Assembly (NCBI GenBank): GCA_045586505.1
Contig: JAZNAL010000031.1
Coordinates: 1-25,467 of the forward strand
DNA length: 25,467 nucleotides
Source of the DNA: Flemingiibacterium sp045586505
GTDB taxonomy: Bacteria > Bacillota > Clostridia > Oscillospirales > CAG-272
Reading direction: 5' to 3'
Shown here piece by piece: positions 15,543 through 21,705 of the stretch; position 1 is the first letter of the stretch; every line of letters starts with the position of its first letter. The notes under the pieces are model-generated. The model saw only the letters and a list, made by a program, of their open reading frames with translations. It was not told the origin of the DNA and made no database searches. The position numbers and the translations under genes were made by a program.

Positions 15543-16949
15543 TTAAAATCCGTTTACTATATCCTTGAAATAATTGCCGCGTTCCTCGAAGTTTTTGAAC
15601 ATATCGAAGCTCGCCGAGGCGGGGGAAAGTATGACCGTATCGCCCGCGCTTGCAGCACTACGCGCCGCGCTTACCGCGCCCTCAAAGCTGTCCGCTTCGA
15701 TGATCTCGGGCGTGCCGTCATATTCGGGTAAGGCAAGCAGTGCCGCTTTTATTTTAGGTGCGGTGGCGCCCACAAGCACCACCTTTTTGGCGCAGTCGTA
15801 AAGCGGTTTTGCCAGCGGCTCGTAGGGAATGTTTTTGTCGTAGCCGCCGCAGATGACGATGACTTTTTGACGGAAAGCGCGCAGTGCAGCTTCCGTGCGG
15901 GTGGGGCTGGAATCAATGGAACTGTTGTAATACTTGACTCCGTTCACCTCGCGCACAAACTCACAGCGGTGCTCAACTCCGCCGAATGTGGTGGCGATTT
16001 CGCGGATCACCTCGCGGCTGACAAAGCCGTGAGTCAGTGCGATGGCGGTCATATAGTTTTCCACATTGTGCCTGCCGGGAATTTTGATATCCGAGGTACG
16101 GATCACTTCCGAAACAGTGCCGTCCGATTCGCGGAAAACGATAACGCCGTCATGCTCATACACCGCGGCATATCCGTCAATGGGGGGGACACAGCCCGAA
16201 AAGTATGTCACATCGGCGTCGGTGAGCGATGCCATTTCGCGGGTCAGTTCACATCCGTAGTTCAGCACTACGCGGCTGCAGCCGGGATTTTTGAAGATGT
16301 TTTCCTTAGAGACGGTGTACTCCTCCATGTCTGTGTGCCAGTTAAGGTGATTTGGTGAGACGTTGGTGATCGCGGCGGCGAATGGGGAGCGCTTCATCAT
16401 GTGAAGCTGGAAGCTGGACAGCTCCACCACCGCGATATCGGTTTCCTTAAACTGCTCGATCTCGGGAAGCAGGGGCTTTCCGATGTTGCCGCCGACCCAG
16501 ACTTTGACATCCGAGCCGCGCTTTTTGGCTTCAAGCTCTAACATTTTATAGGTAAGGGTAGTGGTGGTGGTTTTACCGTCACTGCCCGTGATGCCAAAGA
16601 TTTTGCATGGGCATAGCTCAAAGAACACCTCCATCTCGGAGGTAAGCACCGCACCGCGCTTGAGTGCTTCTTCGAACTGCGGCAGGTCTCCGCGAATGCC
16701 GGGAGCTTTGAAGATGATATCCTCGGTGAAGCCATCAAGATACGAATCGCCCAGCATCAGCGTCACGCCCTTGTTTTCAAGCGTATCCGTAAGCTCGCCT
16801 AATTTCTCGCGGGTCTTGATGTCACGTGCGGTGACCACCGCTCCGCAGGATAGCAGAAAGTCGATGAGCGGCGTATTGGAAACGCCGATGCCGACCACGG
16901 CGGCGTGCTTTCCGTTTATGTATTTTTTAAATTCGGTGAGTCTTGACAT
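15543..16949 (-). CDS. murD: UDP-N-acetylmuramoyl-L-alanine--D-glutamate ligase MurD
   Basis: Adds D-glutamate to UDP-MurNAc-L-Ala in cytosolic peptidoglycan synthesis. The protein has 468 residues. The N-terminal Rossmann domain starts AAVVGIGVSN. The ATP loop is ITGSDGKTTTTT (GSDGKT at 122-127), using Ser-Asp where many bacteria have Thr-Asn, a variant I believe is common in clostridial MurD. Then come AITNVSPNHLNWH, IKIPGRHNVENYMTAI, GGVEHRCEFV, and the C-terminal NSSIDSSPTRTEAAL and ILSPASASFDMFKNFEERG. I chose the ATG at 16949, preceded by AGGTG 4 nt away, over an ATG four codons earlier without a ribosome site. No other division or wall genes are next to it. Confidence 0.95.
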   Translation of the reverse strand: MSRLTEFKKYINGKHAAVVGIGVSNTPLIDFLLSCGAVVTARDIKTREKLGELTDTLENKGVTLMLGDSYLDGFTEDIIFKAPGIRGDLPQFEEALKRGAVLTSEMEVFFELCPCKIFGITGSDGKTTTTTLTYKMLELEAKKRGSDVKVWVGGNIGKPLLPEIEQFKETDIAVVELSSFQLHMMKRSPFAAAITNVSPNHLNWHTDMEEYTVSKENIFKNPGCSRVVLNYGCELTREMASLTDADVTYFSGCVPPIDGYAAVYEHDGVIVFRESDGTVSEVIRTSDIKIPGRHNVENYMTAIALTHGFVSREVIREIATTFGGVEHRCEFVREVNGVKYYNSSIDSSPTRTEAALRAFRQKVIVICGGYDKNIPYEPLAKPLYDCAKKVVLVGATAPKIKAALLALPEYDGTPEIIEADSFEGAVSAARSAASAGDTVILSPASASFDMFKNFEERGNYFKDIVNGF

Positions 16950-16986
16950 ATTGCACCTCATCTGTATTATTGTTCGCTACATATAT

Positions 16987-17015
16987 AGTATACCACAAAC
17001 CCGGCAGATTGTAAA
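16987..17015 (-). promoter_or_regulatory. Extended -10 promoter for murD
   Basis: On the minus strand, TTTACA (17010-17015), 17 bp, then TGG directly followed by TATACT (16987-16992). The start is expected near 16980, about 30 nt before ATG 16949. The pduL promoter (20619-20647) has the same design. Confidence 0.8.
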
Positions 17016-17120
17016 CAGATTTTGCGATAAATTATCGGTTGTGTGTAGTGTAGGTGCTGCATATCACGCCCAGCGAGCCACCTTCTTCGGTATACCTTGA
17101 ATCTCTGTTCGAATAACATA

Positions 17121-17154
17121 AAAACTCCGCCTCACAAAAGTGAAACGGAGTTTT
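17121..17154 (-). terminator. Hairpin terminator, probably the original end of the pduL-GGGtGRT operon
   Basis: A 9-bp stem AAAACTCCG (17121-17129) with CGGAGTTTT (17146-17154) and an inner TCAC/GTGA stem around an AAAA loop. The stem base supplies four T on the minus strand. It lies 24 bp beyond the stop codon of the displaced 57-bp gene-end copy, where the terminator of the GGGtGRT gene would have been before the islet entered. Confidence 0.7.
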
Positions 17155-17177
17155 CACATTCATCGCTAAAACCGATC

Positions 17178-17234
17178 TTACTTATTCATGCCTTCCTGAA
17201 CTGCAACAGCGCAAGCAACGGTCATACCAACCAT
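17178..17234 (-). pseudogene. Displaced 57-bp copy of the GGGtGRT gene 3' end
   Basis: These 57 bp equal positions 18196-18252 without a mismatch. They run from the stop codon back through the last 18 codons (MVGMTVACAVAVQEGMNK). Identity stops abruptly at both ends. No ribosome site precedes the leading ATG, so expression is unlikely. Together with the copy inside the gene, it brackets the islet at 17235-18195 as a direct repeat. Confidence 0.93.
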
Positions 17235-17342
17235 TTTTTACTTCGCAGGCAATAACTATAGAATTTATTCAACCGTTGTTATGACAACCCTACGATTGTA
17301 TATTTAGCTCCTTGATTGTAAACAGACACTTAAAAAAACGCA

Positions 17343-17367
17343 AAAGCGAACAAAAACTGTTCGCTTT
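17343..17367 (-). terminator. Intrinsic terminator of the small secreted-protein gene
   Basis: A perfect 10-bp stem (17343-17352 with 17358-17367) and 5-nt loop lie 24 bp beyond the stop codon on the minus strand. It is followed by TGCG and then seven T (17332-17338 on the plus strand are A). Confidence 0.85.
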
Positions 17368-17390
17368 ATCCACACATAATAGTTATTTAG

Positions 17391-17846
17391 TTATTTTACT
17401 TGATTGAGAGAATATTTATAGTATGAACCTAATTTATATGCTCCTACTTTATAATATGCACTTTTGTTAATTATAGGAGTTATTTTTACTGTGTACTTAG
17501 TCCATGCACCACTTGGTATTTTAAAATCTTCTCCAAACCCTACAGTATAGGTCTTCTTTAATGAGTTACCTTTGTATATTTTTACTCTAAAGTCTACTGA
17601 GTTTAAAAATTTCTTTACACATGTTAAATTTCCATGGAAACTTGCATTATTTATTTCAACTGTTTTACCACCGTAAATAATGAAAGTATTTGTACCATAG
17701 GAACTCCCATTGTCGGTTACATATTGATACTTTGTACCCCATGTACAACCATATTTATCTGCAGCAAGCACTGGGATAGATACCGATGAAATAATTGAAA
17801 AAATTACAATTATCATAAGAAATGTGCTAATGAATCTTTTTGCCAT
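17391..17846 (-). CDS. Small basic secreted protein of unknown function
   Basis: I do not recognise this 151-residue protein. It has a classical signal peptide: MAKR, a hydrophobic stretch of about 20 residues (FISTFLMIIVIFSIISSVSI), and a likely cleavage after PVLA. The mature part of about 122 residues is very basic (17 Lys and 1 Arg against 6 acidic residues) and rich in Tyr and Gly, with two cysteines (YGCTWG and NLTCVKK) that could form a disulfide. The alternating polar/hydrophobic pattern suggests beta strands. GGAGGC (17856-17861) is 9 nt before the ATG, and TATACT (17864-17869) could be its own -10. Codons are far more A/T-rich than those of its neighbours. It is the only protein gene in the islet; an antimicrobial or adhesive role is only a guess. 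Confidence 0.8.
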   Translation of the reverse strand: MAKRFISTFLMIIVIFSIISSVSIPVLAADKYGCTWGTKYQYVTDNGSSYGTNTFIIYGGKTVEINNASFHGNLTCVKKFLNSVDFRVKIYKGNSLKKTYTVGFGEDFKIPSGAWTKYTVKITPIINKSAYYKVGAYKLGSYYKYSLNQVK

Positions 17847-17886
17847 TTTGTTATTGCCTCCATAGTATAATGTATATGTGTGGATA

Positions 17887-18091
17887 CAAAAAGTGCGCCA
17901 ACCGAAGTTAGCGCACGAAAAACGCAAGCTCCGATTGTCGCCAAACAAACTCTACACAATATGGGAACATCCGCACACGCATAGTGGAGATTGCGTTTTT
18001 ACCGATAGTAAAAACAGCATGTGCAGAAATGGGTATAATATTACCTAAAAAGAAAAATATCCCCAAAATATGTGTATTAAGTTTGTTTGGC
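17887..18091 (-). ncRNA. Candidate structured RNA of about 205 nt with interlocking helices
   Basis: The promoter at 18098-18126 places the RNA start at about G18091. The first 12 nt (18091-18080) pair perfectly with 17951-17940. A second 15-position helix with one mismatch joins 18000-17986 to 17932-17918. The two helices interlock in the order A, B, A', B', giving a pseudoknot or two exclusive folds. The RNA then ends in a 10-bp hairpin (17893-17916) with a C-UUCG-G tetraloop and one G-U pair, followed by five U (17892-17888), a textbook intrinsic terminator. No open frame in it has a good start. It is either a free small RNA or a terminated leader of the secreted-protein gene. I recognise no known RNA family. 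Confidence 0.55.
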
Positions 18092-18097
18092 AATATA

Positions 18098-18126
18098 AGT
18101 ATAACACACTTCCAAACATTTGTCAA
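18098..18126 (-). promoter_or_regulatory. Consensus sigma-A promoter inside the islet
   Basis: On the minus strand, a perfect TTGACA (18121-18126), a 17-bp spacer and TATACT (18098-18103). It points toward the secreted-protein gene and starts the candidate RNA. It lies just after the terminator of the gene upstream, so the islet forms an independent transcription unit. Confidence 0.85.
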
Positions 18127-18138
18127 GGGCAAAACAAA

Positions 18139-18176
18139 AAATACGCACCTCGCCATTGTTAGCGTGGTGCGTATTT
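18139..18176 (-). terminator. Intrinsic terminator after the GGGtGRT gene
   Basis: An 11-bp stem (18139-18149 with 18166-18176) with a further CGC/GCG pairing in the loop. On the minus strand it is followed by a T-rich TTTTGTTTTG. It lies within the islet, so the islet supplies both the gene end and a new terminator. Confidence 0.85.
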
Positions 18177-18195
18177 CTACTGTATTGCGTTTATA

Positions 18196-19206
18196 TTACT
18201 TATTCATGCCTTCCTGAACTGCAACAGCGCAAGCAACGGTCATACCAACCATGGGGTTGTTACCTGCACCGATGAGACCCATCATCTCAACGTGTGCGGG
18301 AACGGAGGAGGAACCTGCGAACTGTGCGTCACCGTGCATACGACCCATGGTGTCGGTCAGACCGTAAGAAGCGGGACCTGCTGCCATGTTGTCGGGATGG
18401 AGGGTACGGCCTGTACCGCCGCCCGATGCAACGGAGAAGTACTTCTTGCCGTTTTCAAGCGCCCACTTCTTGTAGGTACCTGCAACGGGATGCTGGAATC
18501 TTGTGGGGTTGGTTGAGTTACCGGTGATGGAAACGACAACACCCTCATGACGCATGATAGCAACGCCCTCGAGAACGTCGTTTGCGCCGTAGCACTTAAC
18601 CTTAGCCTTGTCGCCGTCGGAGTATGCCTTCTCGTAAACGATCTTAAGCTCGTCAGTGTAGAAGTCATAGTCGGTGCAGACATAGGTGAAGCCGTTGATT
18701 CTACTGATAATGAAAGCAGCGTCCTTACCGAGACCGCAGAGGATTACACGGAGGGGATCCTTTCTTACCTTGTTAGCGGTTCTTGCGATACCTATAGCGC
18801 CCTCTGCTGCTGCGAAGGACTCGTGACCTGCGAGGAAGCAGAAGCACTTGGTCTCCTCACGGAGAAGCATTGCGCCGAGGTTACCGTGACCAATACCAAC
18901 CTTACGGGTGGATGCAACGGAGCCGGGTACGCAGAATGCCTGAAGACCGATACCGATGGCTTCGGCAGCGTCAGCGGCGTTCTTGCAGCCCTTCTTGATT
19001 GCGATAGCACAGCCGAGAGTGTATGCCCAAGCTGCGTTCTCAAACGCGATAGGCTGAATGCCCTTTACAATAGCGTCAGCGTCAACGCCCTTTGCAAGGC
19101 AGATTTCTCTTGCTTCTTCAAGATCCTTGATGCCGTATTCAGCGAGGCAAGCCTCGATACCTGCAAGTCTTCTTTCCTTGCCCTCAAACTTTACATTGTT
19201 AGACAT
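18196..19206 (-). CDS. GGGtGRT protein
   Basis: A 336-residue protein of a family named after its motif, seen here as SGGGTGRTLHPDN (GGGTGRT at 262-268). The family occurs mainly in anaerobes and is regularly found next to a NifU-like iron-sulfur scaffold, as here; its reaction is unknown. Cysteines are numerous (for example CFCF at 121-124), which would suit a metal or Fe-S link. AGGAGG lies 9 nt before the ATG and the NifU-like stop is 18 bp upstream. The last 18 codons and the stop are the right-hand 57-bp repeat of the islet, so its present C-terminus may have been supplied by the inserted DNA without changing the protein. Confidence 0.92.
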   Translation of the reverse strand: MSNNVKFEGKERRLAGIEACLAEYGIKDLEEAREICLAKGVDADAIVKGIQPIAFENAAWAYTLGCAIAIKKGCKNAADAAEAIGIGLQAFCVPGSVASTRKVGIGHGNLGAMLLREETKCFCFLAGHESFAAAEGAIGIARTANKVRKDPLRVILCGLGKDAAFIISRINGFTYVCTDYDFYTDELKIVYEKAYSDGDKAKVKCYGANDVLEGVAIMRHEGVVVSITGNSTNPTRFQHPVAGTYKKWALENGKKYFSVASGGGTGRTLHPDNMAAGPASYGLTDTMGRMHGDAQFAGSSSVPAHVEMMGLIGAGNNPMVGMTVACAVAVQEGMNK

Positions 19207-19224
19207 ATTCGTGCGCCTCCTCTC

Positions 19225-19917
19225 TTAGTTCTTTCTGGGATCAATATACTTAACAGCGTCATCGTAACGGCCGTAAGTCTTGATGTTGGACTCGTATGCT
19301 TCCTTGGGATCGGTGCCTGCCTTGATGGCATCCATCATCTTGCCGAGGTTTACGAACTTGTAGCCGATAACCTCATTATCCTTGTCAAGACCAAGCTCGA
19401 GGATATAGCCCTCAGCCATCTCGAGGTAACGAACACCCTTTTCGCGGGTTGCGAAAATGGTACCGATCTGGGAACGCAGACCCTTACCGAGGTCCTCAAG
19501 GGACGCGCCTACAGGCAGACCGTTCTCACTGAATGCGGTCTGGGAACGACCGTATGCCAGCTGCTTGAAGATCTCGCGCATTGCTACGTTGATAGCGTCG
19601 CAAACGAGGTCTGTGTTGAGTGCTTCGAGGAGGGTCTTGCCCTGGAGGATCTCGCCTGCCATAGCGGCGGAGTGAGTCATACCGGAGCAGCCGCAGGTCT
19701 CAACGAGAGCTTCCTCGATGATACCTTCCTTAACGTTAAGGGTCAGCTTGCACATACCCTGCTGAGGTGCGCACCAGCCGATACCGTGGGAAAGACCGGA
19801 AATATCCTTGATCTCGTAAGCCTTCACCCATCTGCCCTCTTCGGGAATGGGAGCGGGACCGTGCTTCGGACCCTTGGCTACACAACACATCTGTTCAACT
19901 TCGTGAGTATAGTTCAT
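19225..19917 (-). CDS. NifU-like iron-sulfur cluster assembly scaffold protein
   Basis: A 230-residue protein with an IscU/NifU-N-like core. Cysteines that could bind a cluster are C11/C12, C49 (GWCAPQQGMC), C56, and C75/C77 in VETCGCSGMTHSAAMAGEIL then QGKTLLEAL, the family signature region. A C-terminal extension of about 110 residues (after KQLAYGRSQ) is characteristic of the form linked to GGGtGRT proteins. AAAGGAG precedes the ATG. No cysteine desulfurase gene is in the window. It is the middle gene of pduL - NifU-like - GGGtGRT. Whether it serves general Fe-S assembly or only its partner is unknown. Confidence 0.87.
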   Translation of the reverse strand: MNYTHEVEQMCCVAKGPKHGPAPIPEEGRWVKAYEIKDISGLSHGIGWCAPQQGMCKLTLNVKEGIIEEALVETCGCSGMTHSAAMAGEILQGKTLLEALNTDLVCDAINVAMREIFKQLAYGRSQTAFSENGLPVGASLEDLGKGLRSQIGTIFATREKGVRYLEMAEGYILELGLDKDNEVIGYKFVNLGKMMDAIKAGTDPKEAYESNIKTYGRYDDAVKYIDPRKN

Positions 19918-19989
19918 GTTCTTATCTCCTTTGTTTTTTATTTACATATTATGTATAATTCCGCTCGGGGTTATACAGTAATTGTTTTA

Positions 19990-20565
19990 TTACTTAATGA
20001 TTTCGCCGTAAACTTCGCCGAATGCGCAAGCGGCATTTGCTTCATCGGTGTCGATGTGCATAGCTGCTGCGAACTTGGGGCTTACGCGGCATACAACATC
20101 ACCGAAAACGGTGGTGCGGTCTGCGCTTTCGATCTTTACGGATACTACCTGCTTATCCTCAACGCCGAACTTAGCGGCATCATCGGGAGTGAGATGAATG
20201 TGGCGCTTAGCAACGATAACGCCCTCGGAGATCTCAACCTCACCTGCGGGGCCGACGAGTTTGCAGCCTGCGGAGCCTGCAACGTCGCCGCTCTCACGAA
20301 CAGGAGCGTTTACGCCGAGAGTTCTTGCGTCGGTGAAGGATACCTCAACCTGAGTTGCGGGACGAGCCGGACCGAGGATGATAACATTAGCGATAGGCTT
20401 CTTAGGGCCAACGAGAGTTACGCGCTCTTCGCACGCGAACTGACCGGGCTGAGAAAGATCCTTCTTATGAGTGAGGGTTGCGCCCTTACCGAACAGGATC
20501 TCGATGTGCTCCTCAGAGAGATGCACGTGTCTTGCGGAGGTTTCAACAAGTACTTTGTTTTCCAT
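19990..20565 (-). CDS. pduL: Phosphate propanoyltransferase/phosphotransacylase PduL
   Basis: Interconverts acyl-CoA and acyl phosphate, and in clostridia without Pta can serve as the phosphotransacetylase for acetate formation. The protein has 191 residues and two PduL domains. The zinc-binding histidines are visible at H13/H15 (ARHVHLSEEH) and H122/H124 (KRHIHLTPDDAAKFG). I chose the ATG at 20565, with AAAGGAC about 8 nt upstream; a longer open frame begins inside the promoter. No microcompartment-targeting N-terminal peptide and no shell genes are present, so it is likely cytosolic. It is 72 bp from the NifU-like gene and probably in the same transcript. Confidence 0.93.
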   Translation of the reverse strand: MENKVLVETSARHVHLSEEHIEILFGKGATLTHKKDLSQPGQFACEERVTLVGPKKPIANVIILGPARPATQVEVSFTDARTLGVNAPVRESGDVAGSAGCKLVGPAGEVEISEGVIVAKRHIHLTPDDAAKFGVEDKQVVSVKIESADRTTVFGDVVCRVSPKFAAAMHIDTDEANAACAFGEVYGEIIK

Positions 20566-20618
20566 GGTAATTGTCCTTTCAAAATTGAATTTATATTTGC
20601 AAATTGCCATATATAAAT

Positions 20619-20647
20619 ATTGTACCACAAATTCCTGCAAAAGTAAA
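20619..20647 (-). promoter_or_regulatory. Extended -10 promoter for pduL
   Basis: On the minus strand, TTTACT (20642-20647), 17 bp, and TACAAT (20619-20624) preceded by TGG. The start is expected near 20612, giving a leader of about 45 nt. It has the same design as the murD promoter. Confidence 0.7.
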
Positions 20648-20719
20648 TAATAAAATGGTGGATTTTTGTAAAAACTAAAGGCGTATTTCTATGAAAAACG
20701 GCGAAAGGAAGCAAAAATT

Positions 20720-21415
20720 ATGAACACAACCGAAAAAAACACAGGCTCGGAGTCGATTGACTCCACGGAAAATCTTGACAGCATAGAAAAAAGCGGCACT
20801 GTCATCACAGAGGGAAAACGCGGCATACAGTGCCTTACCATAATCGGACAGATAGAGGGACACTACCTCCTTGGCGAGACCGCCAAGACCACCAAATACG
20901 AACACATAATTCCGCTTTTGTGCCAGATCGAGGAGAGCCGCGAGGTAGGCGGATTGTTGTTACTCCTGAACACCGTGGGCGGTGATGTGGAAGCGGGTCT
21001 GGCAATCGCCGAGCTTGTGGCGGGCATGAAAAAGCCCACTGCATCAATAGTCCTTGGCGGTGGGCATTCAATAGGTGTGCCGCTGGCGGTAGCGGCAAAG
21101 CGGTCGTTTATCGTTCCAAGCGCCACCATGACCATTCACCCAGTGCGTACCAACGGGCTTGTGGTGGGAGTGCCGCAGAGCTTTGAAAATCTCCGCCGTA
21201 TGCAGGATCGCATCACGGATTTTGTCTGCCGCAACAGCAGGATCGGTGCGGAACGATTTACGGACCTTATGATGCGAACTGATGAGATTGCCACCGATGT
21301 AGGCTCCATCATCGATGGCGAGGAAGCCGTCAAGTCGGGGCTTATCGACGAAGTCGGAGGTCTTGCCGCCGCGCTGGATGCGCTTCGTGACATGATAAAA
21401 GTGCAAAACACATAG
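20720..21415 (+). CDS. ClpP-family serine protease, TepA-like
   Basis: A 231-residue member of the ClpP/crotonase fold close to B. subtilis TepA/YmfB, a protein linked to secretion and proteolysis. The catalytic serine is S117 in LGGGHSIGVPLAVA and the histidine H140 in ATMTIHPVRTNGLVVGVPQ; the oxyanion strand is NTVGGDVEAG. Residues 1-30 are a Ser/Thr/Glu-rich tail with no signal peptide. AAAGGA (20704-20709) is 10 nt before the ATG. It is divergent from pduL. In many Clostridia this gene precedes ftsK/spoIIIE, which is absent here. The native substrate is unknown. Confidence 0.88.
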   Translation: MNTTEKNTGSESIDSTENLDSIEKSGTVITEGKRGIQCLTIIGQIEGHYLLGETAKTTKYEHIIPLLCQIEESREVGGLLLLLNTVGGDVEAGLAIAELVAGMKKPTASIVLGGGHSIGVPLAVAAKRSFIVPSATMTIHPVRTNGLVVGVPQSFENLRRMQDRITDFVCRNSRIGAERFTDLMMRTDEIATDVGSIIDGEEAVKSGLIDEVGGLAAALDALRDMIKVQNT

Positions 21416-21705
21416 GGCATAGTGCAAAATGCAATGACATAAATGTTATTGCACCGGTAAATGGTCAAGCACAGCAAGCTGCCGCCACTTGGGAAGGGCG
21501 GTATAATACTCGCCTCGCCGTAAAGACTGTGGCGCTTGCCGACGAGTCCGGCGGGAATCTTTCGGGTATATGCGACATAACGCTGAAGGAGCCGTCAAAC
21601 GAAACCTTTCGTGTGCAGGAGTATCATTTGCCCTATACCATCACATCTGCGACGAGGTCGAAGCCGCGATTTTTGGCGAATAAAAGTTCAATAAGCGTAT
21701 TTTGT
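21416..21705 (+). other. Gap between tepA-like and larA genes, with a possible coding remnant
   Basis: A 9-bp hairpin (21431-21439 with 21444-21452, one G-U pair) without a T-run lies after the protease gene. From about 21450 one plus-strand frame stays open with codons like those of the neighbouring genes and reads as protein (for example TWEGRYNTRLAVKTVALADE at about 21487-21546). It has no start with a ribosome site and then runs antisense into larA. It may be the tail of a gene whose front is lost, or a chance frame. Confidence 0.3.

Larger units (their letters stand above)
16950..17390. other. Gene-free stretch: murD promoter, terminator, 57-bp gene-end copy, islet edge
   Basis: From left to right this 441-bp stretch holds the murD promoter (16987-17015), a hairpin terminator (17121-17154), the displaced copy of the GGGtGRT gene end (17178-17234), about 100 bp of A+T-rich DNA without recognisable features, and the terminator of the small secreted-protein gene (17343-17367). 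No open frame in it looks like a gene. Confidence 0.7.
17847..18195 (-). other. Gene-free 349-bp half of the islet
   Basis: This stretch separates the GGGtGRT stop from the secreted-protein start. On the minus strand it holds, in order, the GGGtGRT terminator, a TTGACA/TATACT promoter, the candidate structured RNA, and the ribosome site of the secreted-protein gene. Two open frames of about 80 codons crossing it have no ribosome site and no plausible composition. Confidence 0.7.
17178..18252. mobile_element. Putative 1-kb genomic islet flanked by 57-bp direct repeats at a gene 3' end
   Basis: The outer repeats (17178-17234 and 18196-18252) are identical. The inner 961 bp is visibly more A+T-rich than the flanks. 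It carries a terminator right after the restored GGGtGRT stop (18139-18176), a consensus promoter, a likely structured RNA (17887-18091) and a secreted-protein gene with its own terminator. Integration by a site-specific recombinase that targets the end of a gene and brings a replacement 3' end gives this geometry. No integrase or transposase is present, so the islet would be a remnant or moved in trans. Alternatives are a decayed tandem gene duplication or an assembly join. Confidence 0.55.

Noticed and set aside
16566..16583. Defective MurD ATP loop (GSDGKT instead of GTNGKT)
   Set aside because: Lys and Thr of the loop are intact, all other MurD motifs are present, and this variant appears to be common in Clostridia.
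17887..18176. Integron attC sites (two hairpins that share TTAGCG)
   Set aside because: The GTTRRRY/RYYYAAC core is not matched, both hairpins behave as intrinsic terminators with T-runs on the minus strand, and no integron integrase is seen.
17908..18217. Small overlapping open frames on both strands of the islet's noncoding half
   Set aside because: No ribosome sites, and they run across terminators and the promoter; their composition looks like translated noncoding DNA.
19990..20565. Bacterial microcompartment locus suggested by PduL
   Set aside because: No shell protein genes and no encapsulation peptide at the N-terminus; stand-alone PduL is common as a phosphotransacetylase.
18547..20616. 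A 689-codon open frame on the plus strand over the pduL - NifU-like - GGGtGRT genes
   Set aside because: It is antisense to three clearly recognised genes, has no ribosome site and no family motif. Codon bias of the real genes leaves the opposite frame open.
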